NCBI GenBank assembly: GCA_951813285.1
Contig: OX638355.1
Location: 318,001 to 382,000, forward strand
Length of the DNA: 64,000 bases
DNA from: Terriglobia bacterium
GTDB lineage: Bacteria; Acidobacteriota; Terriglobia; Versatilivoradales; Versatilivoraceae
Direction: 5' to 3'
Shown: positions 33,406 through 42,524 of the stretch, in pieces
Position numbering within the stretch: the first letter of the stretch is position 1
How the letters are laid out: each line of letters begins with the position of its first letter
The notes under the pieces: generated by a model
The model's database searches: none
The model's input: the letters and a program-made list of their open reading frames with translations, nothing else
What the model was told of the DNA's origin: nothing
Translations under genes and position numbers: made by a program

Positions 33406-35736
33406 CTAAGCTCCAACTGTCTGCGACCGGTAGATGATTCGCATCAGGTGCAACTCGTCATAGCTGACGCTCTTGTCGAAGGCATCGAAAACCGGCCGCA
33501 GGAAATCCGCGCCTAATTCATCGAAGGCTGCCAGCACCTGTTCTTGCATCTCGGATGACAACTGGGACTCGGCGCGGAACCGTTCTACGGGTAGCACATT
33601 TCCCGACTGCATGTACCTTTCCAAGTAAGAGATGAGCGTCTGGCGTTTCACTCCGTAGGCTTGCATCAATTGGTTGAGCGACTCACCGGTCCGGAATCGT
33701 TCTCCGACTTCCCGGCTGCGAGAATTCATGGGTTTTGAAGCGGAAGTTGGGCGACGGGACGGTCTTGGATTCTCTGCCAGTCCTTGTTCCCGGCAATAAG
33801 CGGCGATGAGGGGTAAGAAGAGGTCGGCGTATCTTGTAACTTTCGCCTGTCCGATGCCGTGCAACCGTTCCAACGTTGTTGCGGAGTGAGGGAAATAGGT
33901 TGCCATCTCTTGCAGGGACCGGTCGGAGAAGATCACATAGGGTGGAACGTTGGCAGTATCCGCCAGCTCCTTGCGCTTGGTGCGGAGCTGTTCGAAGAGT
34001 TGACGGTCGTACGCGGCGGTTTCGCCGGACGGAACACCGCGGCCGGAGGACTTCCGGCCTGTTTCCACCGGTGTCCCCGACACCTTTTTCCCCCTGAGAA
34101 CAGCCCACCCCGTCTGCGTCAACTTGACGCTGCCGTGTTTCATGTGTCGCGCAAGGAGCTTCTGTTGGATGAGCTGTTGCGCCAGGAGTTTCCATTGTTC
34201 GGCGGAATACTCCTTGCCTATGCCATAAGTCGAGAGACGGTCATGTCGTTGCCTCATCACCTTTATTGCCCGCGAACCGCGCAACACATCGATGATGTGA
34301 CTGATGCCGAAAACCTGGTCCGTTCGCACAATGCAGGAGAGAAATTTTTGTGCCGGAACGGTCAAGTCAACCTGCTCCTCTTCTTTCTTGAGGCAGTTGT
34401 CGCAGGCTCGGCAGTTTTCCGATTGGTACACCTCTCCGAAATAGGCTAACAATTCGCTTCGGCGGCATTCGCCCGAGGTCGCCCAATTCACCATGGCTTT
34501 CAAGCGCTCTCGCCGTCCCTCGCTTTCAGAGACCGCACCCTGCCGGATGAAGTATTGGATGGTGTCTACGTCGCCATAGCTGAACAGCAGCAGACAATCC
34601 GCCCGAAGTCCGTCTCGACCGGCGCGCCCGATTTCCTGGTAGTAGCTTTCAACGCTCTGGGGCAAATCCACATGGAGCACAAAGCGCACGTCCGGCTTGT
34701 CGATACCCATGCCAAAGGCAATCGTCGCCACCATGACCCTTACGTTGTCGCGGATGAAGGCCTGCTGGTTGTTCTTGCGAGTTTCATCCTCAAGGCCGGC
34801 ATGATAGGGCAATGCGGAGAACCCCTGCTCCACCAGTGCCTCGTGCAGCCAGTCCACTTGTCGACGGGTGGCACAGTAGATGATTCCCGACTGGTTGGGA
34901 TGGGCTGCGAGGAAATCGAGCGATTGTCGCAGCAGGTTAGTCTTCGGCTCGACGGCGATAAAGAGGTTTGAGCGATCGAAGCTGGCAATGAACTGGTTTT
35001 CATTGCGGAAACCCAATGTTTGCCTGATGTCGGTTTGGACACGGGGGGTCGCCGTTGCCGTCAGGGCAACGCATACGGCGTGTGGGAATCGCTTCCGTAC
35101 AGAGTCCAGTTGGCGGTATTCCGGGCGAAAATCGTGTCCCCACTGCGAAATACAGTGGGCTTCATCAATGGCCAGGCAGTCCAGCCGACAGTCGTCGAGG
35201 AGGCGCAATGTTTCAGGACGCATAAGCGATTCGGGCGCAAGGTAGAGCAGCTTCACCTCGCCCGTTCTGAGCCAATCGACGGTCGAAACATATTCGTCGT
35301 GGTTGAGGGTGCTGTTGATAAAAACGGCAGCTACCCCGAACTGCAGCAACTGTGTCACCTGGTCCTGCATGAGTGAAATGAGCGGCGAGACGACGACCGT
35401 CAGCCCCTCGAAGAACAGCGCCGGCAGTTGGTAGCACAGGGACTTGCCCCCGCCGGTGGGCATGATGATCAAGGTGTCGCGCCCTTTCCGAACGTTCTCG
35501 GTGATCTCCAGCTGTAGCGGTCGAAATTCGTCGTAGCCGAAGACGGTCTTGAGGACCTGTTGGGGCGACTGAGTGATGGATGGTGAATTTCGGTTGGCGA
35601 CTGGGGGGATGCAGTGGTCATGGACCGGTTTGCGCCCCCTTTCCGTTTCAGTAGGGTCTGGTGACCGGCCGGATTCCTCCGGCGAACCGGCTTCGTCAAT
35701 TCCGTAGACACCACTAGCCACGATCTTGGGTTTCAT
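33406..35736 (-). CDS. recQ: ATP-dependent DNA helicase RecQ
   Basis: A 776-residue RecQ helicase. The first about 60 residues are an extension not found in Escherichia coli RecQ. The core has motif I TGGGKS (Gly97-Lys98-Ser99), the DEAH box [10 protein letters not shown], and motif [12 protein letters not shown]. The zinc site (C-x16-C-x2-C-x2-C in [12 protein letters not shown]...CRACDNC), winged-helix RQC and an HRDC domain ([15 protein letters not shown]) follow, plus a C-terminal helix-turn-helix segment ([14 protein letters not shown]). RecQ unwinds duplex and branched DNA in recombination repair. GAGGAGAG precedes ATG 35736. It lies between two vapBC modules on the same strand, which is unusual. 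Confidence 0.95.
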   Translation of the reverse strand: MKPKIVASGVYGIDEAGSPEESGRSPDPTETERGRKPVHDHCIPPVANRNSPSITQSPQQVLKTVFGYDEFRPLQLEITENVRKGRDTLIIMPTGGGKSLCYQLPALFFEGLTVVVSPLISLMQDQVTQLLQFGVAAVFINSTLNHDEYVSTVDWLRTGEVKLLYLAPESLMRPETLRLLDDCRLDCLAIDEAHCISQWGHDFRPEYRQLDSVRKRFPHAVCVALTATATPRVQTDIRQTLGFRNENQFIASFDRSNLFIAVEPKTNLLRQSLDFLAAHPNQSGIIYCATRRQVDWLHEALVEQGFSALPYHAGLEDETRKNNQQAFIRDNVRVMVATIAFGMGIDKPDVRFVLHVDLPQSVESYYQEIGRAGRDGLRADCLLLFSYGDVDTIQYFIRQGAVSESEGRRERLKAMVNWATSGECRRSELLAYFGEVYQSENCRACDNCLKKEEEQVDLTVPAQKFLSCIVRTDQVFGISHIIDVLRGSRAIKVMRQRHDRLSTYGIGKEYSAEQWKLLAQQLIQQKLLARHMKHGSVKLTQTGWAVLRGKKVSGTPVETGRKSSGRGVPSGETAAYDRQLFEQLRTKRKELADTANVPPYVIFSDRSLQEMATYFPHSATTLERLHGIGQAKVTRYADLFLPLIAAYCREQGLAENPRPSRRPTSASKPMNSRSREVGERFRTGESLNQLMQAYGVKRQTLISYLERYMQSGNVLPVERFRAESQLSSEMQEQVLAAFDELGADFLRPVFDAFDKSVSYDELHLMRIIYRSQTVGA

Positions 35737-35889
35737 CGCTCTCCTCTCTTAATCGGTACGGCTTGAGGGAGTGAATTGAATGGCCAAACAGGAACTGTCG
35801 GCCGGCAGTGAGTCGGTCAAGGATTTCAGACTGTAAACGGGAATGGGTGGGTGACGGGACATTCTTGCGGAAATGTTCCAGTGCTCCGG

Positions 35890-36276
35890 TCACGCCGGCT
35901 CAATGTCGGTTTGGGCAAAATCCTTGCCCTTGAACAAAAGGGGTTCCCCCGTGGTTTCCGCAAGCGCGTAGGCAAAGCAGTCACCGAAATTCAACCTTGC
36001 CGGATGGTTGCCTCTGCCGAAACGCCGCCACGCCAGCCGGGCGGCCTCCACCTGTTGAGGCGTGACCGGCACCAGCTCGATTCCTGCCTTTTCCAGAAAG
36101 ACGTCAAGTTCATAACCCGCAGCCAAACCCCCGCGGCTCTCCACGACAATAGAGGTTTCCAGAAGATTGGCCGCTGACATTCGGCAAGCTTGAGCGGCTG
36201 CTATCGTCTTTTCGTAATACTCCGCGTCCCGCTCACCGAACAGGATCGCGAGAACCGCGGATGAATCGAGGATCAC
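35890..36276 (-). CDS. vapC: PIN-domain toxin VapC, copy 2
   Basis: A 128-residue PIN-domain protein, about 80% identical to copy 1 at 32727-33113. All four acidic positions are present: Asp4, Glu40, Asp99 and Asp119 (KGKDFAQTD). The ATG overlaps the vapB stop by four bases, so translation is coupled. It is upstream of recQ by 154 bases on the same strand. The pair looks intact and is likely the active module. Confidence 0.9.
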   Translation of the reverse strand: MILDSSAVLAILFGERDAEYYEKTIAAAQACRMSAANLLETSIVVESRGGLAAGYELDVFLEKAGIELVPVTPQQVEAARLAWRRFGRGNHPARLNFGDCFAYALAETTGEPLLFKGKDFAQTDIEPA

Positions 36277-36530
36277 TTGGGCAGGCCCCGCTCGTCGTAA
36301 AGCAGGTCACCATGTTCCAGGGAGGAGGCCCCCTCTCCCACCAGCTTGGCACAGCGTTGTCCGATGGCATGCAACTCTTGAGCAAGGGCATCGACACTAC
36401 GTCGGCGCTTCTCTCGAGCCAGCCGTTCCCGTAGCGCAACGGTAATGGCGCCGGTCTTGGTCTCGCCGGTAAGCTCGGCAAGCTCCCCGGCGAGTTGGCA
36501 GGCCTCTTCATTCTTGATGTTGAGACTCAT
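36273..36530 (-). CDS. vapB: VapB antitoxin, copy 2
   Basis: An 85-residue antitoxin starting MSLNIKNEEAC and ending HGDLLYDERGLPK, the same ends as copy 1, with substitutions between. An upstream GTG adds one residue but ATG 36530 is preferred because GGAGG lies at the right distance. The operator inverted repeat at 36541-36571 lies just upstream. It heads the vapBC-recQ-vapBC tandem. Confidence 0.9.
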   Translation of the reverse strand: MSLNIKNEEACQLAGELAELTGETKTGAITVALRERLAREKRRRSVDALAQELHAIGQRCAKLVGEGASSLEHGDLLYDERGLPK

Positions 36531-36540
36531 CACTGCCTCC

Positions 36541-36571
36541 AGGGTAGAATTCTCATTTACAATTCTACCCT
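36541..36571 (-). promoter_or_regulatory. vapB operator, copy 2
   Basis: An 11-base inverted repeat, AGGGTAGAATT with its complement AATTCTACCCT, separated by nine bases. It contains the same GGTAGAAT/ATTCTACC half-sites found upstream of copy 1. It starts 11 bases before the vapB start codon, the expected place for an autoregulatory site. TAGAAT may serve as a -10. The remaining 213 bases to the next gene hold nothing I recognise. Confidence 0.68.
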
Positions 36572-36784
36572 AGGCATCCAACCGAATGCGACCAAAATGC
36601 CGCGTCAGGGAGAAGGGGCGGCCGTACGTCCCGGCTCGAAAGCGCAGCCGGTGTGTTCTCCGAATGCCGCACCGGCGTCCTCTCGCTGGCGGAGAACGTC
36701 GCGGCCAAACTGTAGAAGCATTGCAAGGGACAGGGAGGGAGGTGCTGTACCTGCGGTCCGACTCGAAATGATCGTCAGCCTGCC

Positions 36785-38290
36785 TCAGACCAGAATTTCT
36801 TTCATCACCCGGCCGCCCAGGTCGGTGAGGCGTTTGAAGCGTCCGGCGTGGTAATAGGTGAGTTGCATGTCATCCAGCCCCATGCAGTGCAGGATGGTGG
36901 CATGCAGGTCGTGCAGATGGTAGACGTTTTCGGCGGCATTGATGCCCAGTTCATCGGTGGCACCGACTACCGTGCCTCCCTTGATGCCGGCCCCGGCGAA
37001 CCACATGATCATGGCGTCCTTGTTGTGGTCGCGGCCCGGGTTGGACCGGAAGAAGTCCATCGAGTTGTCGGCGGTGCGGCCGAATTCCCCGCCCCAGACC
37101 ACCAGGGTTTCGTCCAGCAGGCCCCGCTGCTTGAGGTCCTTGAGGAGACCGGCCACCGGCTGGTCGGTTTCCAGGCCCCGTTTGCGGTGCTCCAGGGCGA
37201 TATTCTCGTGGGAGTCCCAGCCTTCGCAGTAGATCTGGACGAAGCGCACCCCCCTTTCCACCAGGCGGCGGGCCATCAGGCACTTGCGGGCCATGTGCTC
37301 CGACATGGCGTGGTTGAGCCCGTAGAGCTCCTTGATGTCCTCCGGCTCCTTGTCGATGTCCAGGGCCTCGGGGACGGCGAACTGCATGCGGAAGGCCAGC
37401 TCGTAGTTCCGCATGCGCCCCAGCAGGTCGCTGTTGGAGGGGTGGGACCCTAACAACCTTCGGTTGAGCCGGTTGAGCAGTCCGATGCTGGCCTCCTGCC
37501 GCTGCGGCGTCACTCCTTCCGGAGGTTCCAGGTCCACGATCGGAACGCCCTCGGAACTCAACAGGGTTCCCTGGCATACGGCCGGCAGGTAGCCGTTGGA
37601 GTAGTTGACGGCTCCTCCCTCGATTCCCCGGCGCTTGTCGGGCAAGACCACGAAGGCCGGCAGGTTCTGGTTCTCGGTGCCCAGCCCGTAGACCGCCCAG
37701 GACCCCAGGGAAGGGCTGCCCGGAATGGGAAGTCCGGTGTTCATCAGGAAGCTGCCCACCGGGTGGCTGCTGGAATCGGTGTGGAGGGACCTGACCACGG
37801 CCATATCGTCAACGCAGGTAGCCAAGTGGGGAAAGATCTCGGAGACTTCCGTGCCGCACTTGCCGTGCCTGGCGAACTTGAAGGGGCTCCCCACGTAGAT
37901 GCGCTTTTCCAGGCTGCCGTAAATGCGGGTCACCGGGGTGCCGTGGAAGCGGGACAGCGCCGGCTTGGGGTCGAAGGTGTCCATCTGGCTGGGAGCGCCG
38001 AACATGAAAAGAAAGATGCAGGACTTGGCCTTGCCGGGCAGGTGGGGAGGCTTGGGGGCCAGAGGATTGCCGGTGGTCTTGGAGGCGGCCAGCAGGCCGT
38101 CCTGGCAAAGCATGGATGAGAGCGCTACCGATCCCAACCCCTTGCCGAGTCGGTAGACGAATTCCCTCCGGCCCAATCCCGGGTCGTTTGCGGCCGGCAC
38201 GGGCTCCAGGTCGTTGCAGAGCTGCACTCCGTTGTTTCGCAGGAGCCATTGGCCCTTGCCGACTCTTGACGGTTGCCTGTGGTATTTCAT
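36785..38290 (-). CDS. DUF1501 (sulfatase-like fold) protein
   Basis: This 501-residue protein is a DUF1501 member with the family blocks CIFLFMFGAPSQMDTFDPK, VVRSLHTDSSSHP, FVQIYCEGWDSHENI and VVWGGEFGRTADN. The N-terminus has a Tat-like motif (GRREFVYRLGKG) at residues 40-51, preceded by a longer extension than usual. DUF1501 proteins are alkaline-phosphatase/sulfatase-fold proteins of unknown activity, nearly always encoded beside a DUF1549/DUF1553 protein, as here (15 bases upstream). The pair is probably cotranslated and exported. Confidence 0.92.
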   Translation of the reverse strand: MKYHRQPSRVGKGQWLLRNNGVQLCNDLEPVPAANDPGLGRREFVYRLGKGLGSVALSSMLCQDGLLAASKTTGNPLAPKPPHLPGKAKSCIFLFMFGAPSQMDTFDPKPALSRFHGTPVTRIYGSLEKRIYVGSPFKFARHGKCGTEVSEIFPHLATCVDDMAVVRSLHTDSSSHPVGSFLMNTGLPIPGSPSLGSWAVYGLGTENQNLPAFVVLPDKRRGIEGGAVNYSNGYLPAVCQGTLLSSEGVPIVDLEPPEGVTPQRQEASIGLLNRLNRRLLGSHPSNSDLLGRMRNYELAFRMQFAVPEALDIDKEPEDIKELYGLNHAMSEHMARKCLMARRLVERGVRFVQIYCEGWDSHENIALEHRKRGLETDQPVAGLLKDLKQRGLLDETLVVWGGEFGRTADNSMDFFRSNPGRDHNKDAMIMWFAGAGIKGGTVVGATDELGINAAENVYHLHDLHATILHCMGLDDMQLTYYHAGRFKRLTDLGGRVMKEILV

Positions 38291-38305
38291 GTTTCCGAAC
38301 GCCTT

Positions 38306-40882
38306 TTATTCCAGATAGATGAATTCGTTCATGTTCAGCAACACCAGGCAGAGCTCCTGCAAGCTTCCCTGCTGTCCTTTCAGCCCCGAGGCGGCCCCGG
38401 AGGAATCGCCCAGCGCAGCAGGAGTCAGGGTGAGCCGGCGCGGCGCCGGCTGCAGGAAAGCCAGGCAATCCACCACTTCCGAGGGATCGGGATCCCGCTG
38501 CAAGGCCAACTGGAAGGCTCGCTTGACCTGCAGGGCCACATCCTCCCCAACCTCTTGTCGAATGCGACCTGCCATGGCCCCGGCCTGCTGGTGGGCAAAG
38601 GCTCCGTTGAACAGCGAGAAGACCTGGCTGGTGACGGTGGTGACGTTTCGGACGGCGCACCTCTCGGAGGTGTTGGGTCCGTCGAATACGGTCATCATCG
38701 GGAGTTGGAAGGACCGCATCTGCAGCATGTAGATGCTGCGACGGTTCCTGTCTTCCTGGGGAGAGGGCTCCCACCAGGTGCGAGAGCGCTTCTGCCACTC
38801 ATCCTCGGCGGCCGGAAGGAAGGGCGGTCCGCCCATGACCGGGTTCAGGTTGCCGCTTACGGACATCAGGCTGTCCCGAATGACCTCGGCCTCGGCCCGA
38901 ATGGGGCTGCGCTTCCACAGCAACTGGTTGGCTGAGTCGATCTCCTCGAACGCCGCGTTCTCCGGGTTCTCCACCGACTGGCGATAGACGCTCGAATGCA
39001 GGATCAGGCGGTGCATTTCCTTGACGCTCCAGCCTCCCTCCACAAACTTCCAGGCGAGCCAGTCGAGAAGATCCTGATGGTGGGTGCCGCTGCCGTTCCT
39101 GCCAAAATCGCTGGCCGTCCTCACCAGACCCTGGCCGAAGTGGTGCTGCCAGATGCGGTTGACCATGACCCGGGCCGTCAGGGGATTGTCCCGGCCGGCG
39201 ATCCACTCCGCCAGCAGCTTGCGCCGGCTGCGCCCCAGCCCGTCCAGGTTGGCGGGCTTGGAATGGCCGGCAACCGCGCTCAGGAACCCCGGTTTGACCT
39301 CGTCGCCCCTCAGCTTGAGATTGCCCCCCTTCAGGACATAGGTGGCCACCGCGCTGGTCAAGGGAGCGTCGGAGGTAAGGTAGGCCATCGCCTTGTAGTA
39401 GTCGGGGCTGCTGGGATTGGCGAAGCGGGCCGTCTGCCGTGTGATCAGAGCCAGCCGATCCTTTTCCTCCCGGGTGTAGAAGTCCCCCTTGGCGAAGGGC
39501 ATCCGCTTGAGATCGGGGACGACCCAGTCCTTGAGGTCCTGAGGACTCATCAGGGTGTAGTGCGGCGCTTCCCGCTTTTTAAGCTCGGCCCTGAAGGCCT
39601 CGGCGGCCTGTTTGCGCTCATCAAGCACCTGGTCCCAGGCCTCGGACTTTTGTTTCCACCAATCGGGTTGCTGAAGAGGGGCTTCGTACTGGGTGAATTT
39701 CAGGGGTTTGGCGCTGAATGTCAACGGCGCGAAGAAGGCCTCCAACCGGTAGTAATCGCGGGTGGGAATGGGATCGTACTTGTGGTCGTGGCAGCGGGCA
39801 CATCCCAGCGTAACCCCCAGAAAGGTCTCGCCGGTAGTGTCCACCACGTCGATCAGGACGTCCCGCCGGCCTTCCGCGGCGCTGCGTTCCACCCGCACTC
39901 CCAGCGTCAGGAAGGAGGCCCCGATTCTCCCTTCCTCCCCATAAGCCGGAAAGGCATCCCCCGCCAACTGTTCCTTGATGAAGCGGTCGTAGGGACGGTC
40001 CTGGTTGAAGGCCCGGATGACGTAGTCCCGGTAGCGCCACATGTGGGCGCGCGGGTATTCCAGCCCGCCGCCCCGCGTGTCGGCGTAGCGCACCAGGTCC
40101 AGCCAGTGCCGTCCCCAGCGCTCGCCGTAGCGGGAGTCGGCCAGCAGCCGCTCGACAGCCCGGGAGTAGGCCTCGGACGACGAATCCTGCAGGAAGCGGG
40201 CCATGTCCTCGGGAGTCGGAGGCAGTCCGATCAACCCGAAATAGAGCCGCCGCAGCAAGGCCCGGCGGGAAGCGGGGGGCGCCGGCTGCAGTTCCTTCTT
40301 CTCCAATCGCGCCAGGATGAAAGCGTCGATGGGGTTGGCCACCCAATCCTGCTGCCTGACTTGGGGAACATCCGGCTCCTTCAACTCAGTCCAGGGCCAA
40401 CCGGGCTTGTCCTGCTGCGTTCCCCCGGCCTCTTCAGAGACCGCCATCCCGTCGATCCATCGGGCAACCAGATCGATTTCCTCCGCGGACAGGGCATTGC
40501 CGCCCAAGGGCATGGCCGGCTGCCTCTCCCCCCGCAGGCGAAGCATCAGCGGACTGTCGGCGCTGTTCCCGGCAATGACGGCCGGTCCGTCCAGAGCGCC
40601 TCCCTTCAGCACCGATTCCACGGTTTCCAGAATCAGGCCGCTGCGGTGGGATTGGGAACTGTGGCAACTGCCGCAGCTGCTCTCCAGAATGGGCCGGACA
40701 TCCTGCGCGAAGCCGGGAGCGGCATCGGTCGGGTTGGAGGCGCCCAGACCGCTTCCATTCAGAAACAGGCCGAACAGGCCCAGGCCGAGCCAGTTCAGGT
40801 GGAACCTCGACACTTTGCGGTCTGGCGTGCTCGACCGATGCAGGCAGGTCAAGGCTCGAAGTGTTGGTGCGCTGGAAACCAC
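38306..40882 (-). CDS. PSCyt1/DUF1549/DUF1553 protein (Planctomycete-type cytochrome c)
   Basis: An 858-residue exported protein with a heme-binding CGSCH near residue 70, a PSCyt1-type domain, then DUF1549 (NPIDAFILARLEKK onward) and DUF1553 (NPLTARVMVNRIWQHHFGQG). A GTG at 40882 is proposed as the start because AGAGGGGG lies seven bases upstream and a hydrophobic signal (LNWLGLGLFGLFLNG) follows; a GTG at 40813 is an alternative. There is no ATG in a sensible position. The partner DUF1501 gene lies 15 bases downstream. The pair is typical of Planctomycetota and Acidobacteriota and may act on a polymer substrate in the periplasm. Confidence 0.9.
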   Translation of the reverse strand: MVSSAPTLRALTCLHRSSTPDRKVSRFHLNWLGLGLFGLFLNGSGLGASNPTDAAPGFAQDVRPILESSCGSCHSSQSHRSGLILETVESVLKGGALDGPAVIAGNSADSPLMLRLRGERQPAMPLGGNALSAEEIDLVARWIDGMAVSEEAGGTQQDKPGWPWTELKEPDVPQVRQQDWVANPIDAFILARLEKKELQPAPPASRRALLRRLYFGLIGLPPTPEDMARFLQDSSSEAYSRAVERLLADSRYGERWGRHWLDLVRYADTRGGGLEYPRAHMWRYRDYVIRAFNQDRPYDRFIKEQLAGDAFPAYGEEGRIGASFLTLGVRVERSAAEGRRDVLIDVVDTTGETFLGVTLGCARCHDHKYDPIPTRDYYRLEAFFAPLTFSAKPLKFTQYEAPLQQPDWWKQKSEAWDQVLDERKQAAEAFRAELKKREAPHYTLMSPQDLKDWVVPDLKRMPFAKGDFYTREEKDRLALITRQTARFANPSSPDYYKAMAYLTSDAPLTSAVATYVLKGGNLKLRGDEVKPGFLSAVAGHSKPANLDGLGRSRRKLLAEWIAGRDNPLTARVMVNRIWQHHFGQGLVRTASDFGRNGSGTHHQDLLDWLAWKFVEGGWSVKEMHRLILHSSVYRQSVENPENAAFEEIDSANQLLWKRSPIRAEAEVIRDSLMSVSGNLNPVMGGPPFLPAAEDEWQKRSRTWWEPSPQEDRNRRSIYMLQMRSFQLPMMTVFDGPNTSERCAVRNVTTVTSQVFSLFNGAFAHQQAGAMAGRIRQEVGEDVALQVKRAFQLALQRDPDPSEVVDCLAFLQPAPRRLTLTPAALGDSSGAASGLKGQQGSLQELCLVLLNMNEFIYLE

Positions 40883-41186
40883 CCCGATACCCCCTCTTGG
40901 GCTGAATTTGGGAACATTGAAATGTGTCACACTCCCCCGGCGGTTGTCAAGCGCAACAGGGAGAGCACAGCGGCCCATCGGACGGAGCGCCGGGACGGTG
41001 AAGGGCGCGGGCGGCGAACCGGCCACAATGGCTTGACCTGCCTTCCCCAACTGCGCCAAACTAGCGTTTTTCCGTGAGCAGTGACCGGGCAAGAAGGGCA
41101 GCTTGCCCCAAACTCTTACCAGGGAGTGCGCCGCAGGCGTTTGCCTCCGGGACCTGGAGCGCACCGCCCCCAACGGAGGAAACGGC
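40883..41186. other. Gap between divergent genes, nothing recognised
   Basis: This 304-base divergent region contains a TTGACA-like hexamer (minus strand, 40945-40950) whose -10 partner is poor, and a stretch of direct upstream sequence for the dioxygenase gene. No operator, RNA or coding sequence was recognised. Confidence 0.4.
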
Positions 41187-42404
41187 ATGAACCCAAAACG
41201 GGCACAGTTGCTGTCGGACGGATACGTGATCCTGCGCCAGGTCGTTCCCCCCGAACAACTGGATCGTTTGCGCAGCGATATCGAGACGGTGGTGGCTCGC
41301 CAGCGAGCCGGCGACCCCCAATGGGACACGACGCCGCAGCCGCGGGCTTCCATCGTAGACCAGGTGGATGCGGAGACCATCGGCGCCTTCGAGTTCCTGT
41401 TGCACCCCAACACCCACGGGGTCAGCGCCGAGGTGCTGGACTGCCCGACGGAGGCGGTGGCCTCCAACCAGGCCCTGGTCATCTGCAATCCCGAATTTAC
41501 GCCGGAAGCCCCCCCGCGGCCGGGACAGAACTGGGGGACCGATCCCCGCAACTGGCACCGTGACGTGCGGCCCGACCGGGATGGACCTCTGAGTGCGCAC
41601 ATCGAGGATCAACTGGCCAACGGTCCTGGCTACGTGCAGTGGAATATCGCTCTTTACGAGGACCACATCCTCTACGTGGTCCCGGGCAGCCACCGCCGGC
41701 TGAGCACCGAGATCGAGTCCTCCCACCTGCAGGGGGAGCGCGGAACCACCAGTCCGGTTCCCGAGAGCCGACCCGTGGAACTGGGACCGGGGGACGGCGT
41801 GGTCTACAACAACCTGATGCTGCACTGGGGCAGCAAGTACGGCCCCGAGAAGAAACGCCGCACCGTCCACCTGGGCTATCGCTCCTTCGGCCGCACCTTT
41901 CCGCGCCAGCAGCGCAACCTGCCCATGGGCTTCTGGAACCGATTCGCGGCCGGAACCCCGCAACGGCGGGTGGCCGAACACTGGTTCGGACTCTTTCAAA
42001 CCGAGTTTGCCACCATCGAGGAGACCTTCCGAGCGGCTCTCTCGGGAAACGGGCAGGAGTTTCGGGCCGGACTGAGCCGCCTGCATCCGCCGGAAAACGG
42101 GCGGAGGACCTGCCTGATCCTGTTGGCCAAGCTGGCCCTGGCACTCCACATGCAGAGAGGCTTGTCGGGCGGTAACGGCGCCGGCCAGTCGGTTTACGAT
42201 TGGCAGCTTCAGGAGCTGGCTTCCCGTTTCAGCGCCCGGGAAATCGACCGCTTGTGGCGGCGTTTCGAGCCCATCGACGGGGCTCTGCGAAGCGGCGCCT
42301 CCAGGCATATCTCCGGTTTCCTGGGACCGACCACCGACTACGAATTCGAGAAGGTGCCGGCGGGGATGACGGCCGAGGGGATATGCGCCGAGGTTCTGGG
42401 TTAG
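41187..42404 (+). CDS. Phytanoyl-CoA dioxygenase (PhyH)-like protein
   Basis: This 405-residue protein has the jelly-roll Fe(II)/2-oxoglutarate fold. The iron triad is visible: HxD in NWHRDVRP, and the distal histidine with 2-oxoglutarate arginine in MLHWGSKYG and RRTVHLGYRSFG. GGAGG precedes ATG 41187. The protein is longer than typical PhyH (about 300 residues), with an extra C-terminal helical part (ALHMQRGL, FEPIDGALR). The substrate is unknown; many acidobacterial relatives act on secondary metabolites or phosphonates. It is 120 bases ahead of the BNR protein gene on the same strand. Confidence 0.85.
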   Translation: MNPKRAQLLSDGYVILRQVVPPEQLDRLRSDIETVVARQRAGDPQWDTTPQPRASIVDQVDAETIGAFEFLLHPNTHGVSAEVLDCPTEAVASNQALVICNPEFTPEAPPRPGQNWGTDPRNWHRDVRPDRDGPLSAHIEDQLANGPGYVQWNIALYEDHILYVVPGSHRRLSTEIESSHLQGERGTTSPVPESRPVELGPGDGVVYNNLMLHWGSKYGPEKKRRTVHLGYRSFGRTFPRQQRNLPMGFWNRFAAGTPQRRVAEHWFGLFQTEFATIEETFRAALSGNGQEFRAGLSRLHPPENGRRTCLILLAKLALALHMQRGLSGGNGAGQSVYDWQLQELASRFSAREIDRLWRRFEPIDGALRSGASRHISGFLGPTTDYEFEKVPAGMTAEGICAEVLG

Positions 42405-42524
42405 CCGCAATGGTATTTCCATTCCGGCCCCACGCCGATTCCCGCCTGATACCGGCTTTCATTGAGCCAAGATAGGAAACTGAAGGCAGTCACAATCAGG
42501 CGCAACACTGAAGGAGGTTGTCCC

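Noticed and set aside
40922-40950. Promoter TTGACA-N17-ACACAT upstream of the PSCyt1 gene
   Set aside because: The -10 matches too few consensus bases.
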